Positions 32,680-35,453 of a stretch of 35,453 bases of DNA are shown here, one piece after another. The position numbers and the translations under genes are program-made. Each line of letters opens with the position of its first letter. Positions within the stretch are counted from its first letter, which is position 1. The DNA is from Firmicutes bacterium UBA3936 (GTDB lineage: Bacteria > Bacillota > Dethiobacteria > Dethiobacterales > Dethiobacteraceae), in contig DGEC01000059.1 of NCBI GenBank assembly GCA_002385745.1, positions 1 through 35,453 on the forward strand, given 5' to 3'. Below the pieces are notes generated by a model. The model ran no database searches. It was not told where the DNA came from and was given only the letters and a program-made list of their open reading frames with translations.

Positions 32680-33717
32680 CTACAACAGGCTGCGGGCAAT
32701 CAACTCCTCCGCAATTTGTACGGAGTTGGTTGCAGCCCCCTTGCGAATATTGTCAGATACAACCCACATATTAATTCCGTATTCCACTGAACGGTCAACG
32801 CGTATTCTGCCGACAAACACTTCATCGCGGCCGGAAAGCAAAGCCGGCATCGGGTATAAAAGTTCAGCGGGATCATCCATAACTACAACTCCCGGAGCCT
32901 TGCCCAGGATTTCACGGACCTCATCTGTGCTAAGCGGCCGCTCCAGCTCAACATTTACCGATTCCGAGTGGCCGTTAATCACCGGGACGCGGACAGTGGT
33001 CGCCGTGATTCTTAAACCGGGCAAGCCCAGAATTTTGCGGGTTTCATTAATCATTTTCATTTCTTCCTTGGTATAGCCGTCATCAACAAAAACATCTATC
33101 TGCGGCAACATGTTAAAAGCTATCTGATGCCGGACTTTTGCATTGGCATGGGGGAAACGCTCTTTTGCAAAATCGCTCTTTCCTGCGAGTACTGCCTCGC
33201 TTTGGGCAAGCATTTCATCTACCGCCTGTTTGCCTGCACCTGAAACAGCCTGGTAGGTGGATACCACAACCCGTTTCAGTCCCGCCGCCTGCTGCAGCGG
33301 CCGCAGTGCTACCACCATTTGAATGGTGGAACAATTGGGGTTGGCAATAAGTCCCTTGTGTTCCGCAAGGGCTTCCGGGTTAACCTCGGGTACTACCAGC
33401 GGCACATCTTCTGCCATACGGAAGGCGCTGCTGTTATCAATAACTACGGTGCCGCGCTTTACGGCTTCCGGGACAAGCTTTTCGCTGACGGATCCGCCGG
33501 CGCTGAAAAAGGCTACATCCACTCCGGCAAAAGCCTCCGGCTGCGCTTCCTCTACCTTATATGTCCTGCCCATAACCTCGATTTCCCGGCCGGCAGAACG
33601 GGAAGAAGCCAGAAGTTTCAGGCCGGCTATGGGAAAATTACGTTCCTGCAGTACCTGAATAATGGTCTGGCCTACCATGCCTGTAGCACCGACAATGGCT
33701 ACGTTATACCTTTTCAT
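32680..33717 (-). CDS. asd: aspartate-semialdehyde dehydrogenase
   Basis: This 345-residue NADPH-dependent enzyme reduces aspartyl phosphate to the semialdehyde. The Rossmann motif G-A-T-G-M-V-G-Q lies at residues 10-17, and the active-site cysteine in I-A-N-P-N-C-S-T-I-Q-M near 129. Y-Q-A-V-S-G-A-G and the substrate-binding V-P-V-I-N-G-H-S-E-S are also present. ATG 33715-33717 has GGGGG 7 bases upstream and starts right at the Rossmann fold; the longer frame to 33807 would run into lysA. It lies 11 bases before lysC. Confidence 0.96.
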   Translation of the reverse strand: MKRYNVAIVGATGMVGQTIIQVLQERNFPIAGLKLLASSRSAGREIEVMGRTYKVEEAQPEAFAGVDVAFFSAGGSVSEKLVPEAVKRGTVVIDNSSAFRMAEDVPLVVPEVNPEALAEHKGLIANPNCSTIQMVVALRPLQQAAGLKRVVVSTYQAVSGAGKQAVDEMLAQSEAVLAGKSDFAKERFPHANAKVRHQIAFNMLPQIDVFVDDGYTKEEMKMINETRKILGLPGLRITATTVRVPVINGHSESVNVELERPLSTDEVREILGKAPGVVVMDDPAELLYPMPALLSGRDEVFVGRIRVDRSVEYGINMWVVSDNIRKGAATNSVQIAEELIARSLL

Positions 33718-33775
33718 TTCTAGACCCCCTGTAAATTTATAATATTTTATGCATTCCGGAAGGTGTCGGTTTGTT

Positions 33776-35092
33776 TCAACGCGCCATCCGGGCAGGAATA
33801 ACATCATTTCTCAGTATATCGGCGTATGTTTCCCGCCTGACAACAATGTCCGCCCGGCCGTCCCGGACGAAAACAACCGCCGGGCGCGGGAAACGGTTGT
33901 AATTGTTTGCCATGGGGTAATGATAAGCTCCGGTAGAAAGCACTGCCAGAAGGTCGCCCCGTCTTAGCTCCGGCAGTTTTATGTCATGGATCAGTATGTC
34001 GCCGGATTCGCAAGCCCTGCCGGCAACGGTATAGACTTTCTCAGCCGCATCACCTGCCCTGTTGGCCAGTATGGCTTCATACTTTGCTTCATAAAGGGCT
34101 GTCCGCAGGTTGTCGTTCATGCCTCCGTCAACGGCGGCATAGCAGCGGATCCCCGGTATTTCCTTGATGGTGCCCACAGTATAAAGCGTGGTGCCTGCTT
34201 CACCGACAATAGAACGGCCCGGTTCTACCAGCAGTTTGGGCAGCGGCAGGTTATACTCCGCTGCCTTTTCCCGCACAACCAAAGTAATCTCCTGTACATA
34301 AGCTGACAGTTTGCAGGGCTCGTCGCTTTGCCGGTAACGGATGCCAAACCCGCCTCCCAGATCAAGCTCCCCGATAACAAAGGAAGTTTTGTCTTTGATC
34401 TCCTTAATAAAATCCATCATGACACCGGCTGCCAGGCGGAAGGGCTTCAGGTCAAAAATCTGGGAGCCGATATGACAGTGCAAGCCGCGCAGATCAAGAT
34501 GCTTCATCTTTAGTGCCTTTTTCACCGCGGCAAGAGCCTGGCCGTCGGCAAGCCCAAGGCCGAATTTTGAGTCAGTCTGGCCGGTCTGGATGTAATGATG
34601 GGTATGGGCCTCTATTCCCGGTTTTACCCGCAGGTAAACTGCAGCCCTCTTCCCCGCCGCCGCTGCTTCTTCCTCCAGCAGTTCCAGCTCGGTAAAACTG
34701 TCGGCAACAAAGCAGCCTATATTGTTTTCCAGGGCCAGGCGTATTTCCTCTGCCGTCTTATTGTTGCCGTGAAAGATCATTTTCTCCGGGGGAAAGCCGG
34801 CCTCCAGGGCAGTATATATCTCACCGCCGGATACCACATCAAGGGCAAGCCCCTCTTCTTCCACCAAACGGCACATTGCCGTTGTCAGAAAGGCTTTGCC
34901 GGCATACGCCACCAGGCTGTGCGGGTAAAAGCGGGCAAAAGCTTCCTTGTATTCGGCACAGTTGCTGCGGATCAGTTCTTCATCCATTACATAAAGGGGA
35001 GTGGCAAACTCCCCGGCCAGCTCCGTTGTATCACAACCCCCTATTTCCAGGTGGTTTTGACTGTTGATGAGCATCGTTCCCGTTAAAAACAC
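33776..35092 (-). CDS. lysA: diaminopimelate decarboxylase
   Basis: This 438-residue PLP enzyme (alanine racemase-like barrel) makes L-lysine from meso-diaminopimelate. The PLP lysine is in V-A-Y-A-G-K-A-F near residue 62. H-C-H-I-G-S-Q and L-D-L-G-G-G-F-G-I are barrel motifs, E-P-G-R-S-I-V lies near 290, and the C-terminal C-E-S-G-D-I-L and G-A-Y-H-Y-P-M-A-N-N-Y-N-R-F segments carry other active-site residues. GTG 35090-35092 has GGGG about 6 bases upstream; the in-frame ATG at 35074 is an alternative start. It is the first gene under the L-box. Confidence 0.96.
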   Translation of the reverse strand: MFLTGTMLINSQNHLEIGGCDTTELAGEFATPLYVMDEELIRSNCAEYKEAFARFYPHSLVAYAGKAFLTTAMCRLVEEEGLALDVVSGGEIYTALEAGFPPEKMIFHGNNKTAEEIRLALENNIGCFVADSFTELELLEEEAAAAGKRAAVYLRVKPGIEAHTHHYIQTGQTDSKFGLGLADGQALAAVKKALKMKHLDLRGLHCHIGSQIFDLKPFRLAAGVMMDFIKEIKDKTSFVIGELDLGGGFGIRYRQSDEPCKLSAYVQEITLVVREKAAEYNLPLPKLLVEPGRSIVGEAGTTLYTVGTIKEIPGIRCYAAVDGGMNDNLRTALYEAKYEAILANRAGDAAEKVYTVAGRACESGDILIHDIKLPELRRGDLLAVLSTGAYHYPMANNYNRFPRPAVVFVRDGRADIVVRRETYADILRNDVIPARMAR

Positions 35093-35116
35093 CGGTATCC
35101 CCGCCTTTGCTTAAGT

Positions 35117-35145
35117 AAAAGGAAAAGCCGACAGTTGACGTCGGC
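35117..35145 (-). terminator. terminator of the lysine riboswitch expression platform
   Basis: On the minus strand, GCCGAC (from 35145), a 7-base loop and GTCGGC (to 35127) are followed by TTTTCCTTTT. It sits between the aptamer and lysA. Lysine binding would be expected to favour it. Confidence 0.85.
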
Positions 35146-35164
35146 GTTATTTACCCAACATACA

Positions 35165-35374
35165 ACCCCACCCCTTGTGTGAGATAGCTCTTCACCGCCT
35201 GCCAGGGGATACATGCGGTGACAGTCCGGCAGTTATTCACTGACGGCCCAATCACATGCCCGGGGGAGCATGGGATTTCGGCGGTGTCTCCTTTCACAGC
35301 TGCTCATCAGGGTCCCCACCCTCACAGATGCTACTCTTAGCTCACCGCACCTCTACCCCACCTGCTGGTGAGGT
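35165..35374 (-). promoter_or_regulatory. lysine riboswitch (L box) upstream of lysA-asd-lysC
   Basis: The minus-strand leader carries the conserved L-box core in order: GGTAGAGGTGC near the 5' side, GAAAGGAGACACCGCCGAA in the middle, CTGTCACCGCATG, and GAAGAGCTATCTC at the 3' side. P1 forms from GTGGG with CTCAC, extended by ACCTCACC (35367-35374) with GGTGGGGT (35165-35172, one G-U). An intrinsic terminator follows. The genes downstream (lysA, asd, lysC) are the expected targets. Confidence 0.93.
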
Positions 35375-35393
35375 ATCTGTTAAATTTGCAACA

Positions 35394-35422
35394 ATTTTAC
35401 CATACTGCCGTACTTCTGTCAA
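35394..35422 (-). promoter_or_regulatory. putative promoter of the lysine riboswitch operon
   Basis: On the minus strand, TTGACA (35417-35422) and TAAAAT (35394-35399) are separated by exactly 17 bases. The start site falls just upstream of the P1 stem of the L box. Confidence 0.8.
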
Positions 35423-35453
35423 TTAACATTAACTCACTTTTGCGCGGGCTTTT

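Noticed and set aside
1..35453. CRISPR array, tRNA or rRNA genes, insertion sequence
   Set aside because: No repeat-spacer pattern, no tRNA or rRNA-like segment and no transposase frame was recognised on either strand by eye. A short tRNA could be missed without a covariance search.

Overview
The window reads as a chromosomal segment of an anaerobic Gram-positive bacterium (Firmicutes, Clostridia/Peptococcaceae-like). This is inferred from strong AGGAGG-type ribosome sites, TTGACA/TATAAT promoters, a T-box, an L-box lysine riboswitch, a fused SecDF, a short HisG with a separate HisZ, a bifunctional Rel, and C_GCAxxG_C_C and DUF169 proteins. No species can be named from the sequence alone. Apart from the first ~5.1 kb, every gene lies on the minus strand.

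Layout: (1) 1-1968, plus strand: the tail of an ABC ATPase coupled to its membrane partner. (2) 1969-5516, an A+T-richer accessory patch: a perfect 17-bp hairpin, a frameshifted minus-strand remnant, an intact GmrSD-like DUF262/DUF1524 nuclease gene, and a decayed lipoprotein gene ending at a bidirectional terminator. (3) 5517-6842: DUF169 gene followed by a C_GCAxxG_C_C gene. (4) 6975-12462: recJ-rel-dtd-Fur family, with a promoter before recJ and a terminator after the Fur gene. (5) 12539-14799: secDF with its own promoter, leader hairpin and terminator. (6) 14851-25257: a long compact run hisZ-hisG-hisD-hisB-hisA-hisF-hisIE-hisJ-ogt-lgt-aroC-aroB, headed by one promoter whose -10 box lies in a perfect 16+4+16 inverted repeat. 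(7) 25254-30530: aroF-tyrA-aroA-radical SAM, headed by a T-box whose specifier reads UAC (Tyr). (8) 30644-31315: a lipoprotein gene with an HExxH motif, split by a 5-bp tandem duplication. (9) 31337-35422: lysA-asd-lysC under a lysine riboswitch.

The window is thus largely an amino-acid biosynthesis block in which each pathway has a different control logic: an apparent DNA operator for histidine, a tRNA-sensing T-box for tyrosine/aromatics, and a metabolite riboswitch for lysine. aroB and aroC sit in the histidine transcription unit, while aroF, tyrA and aroA sit under the T-box. hisC and hisH are absent from the histidine run. I found no RNA genes other than cis-regulatory leaders, no CRISPR array and no intact mobile element.
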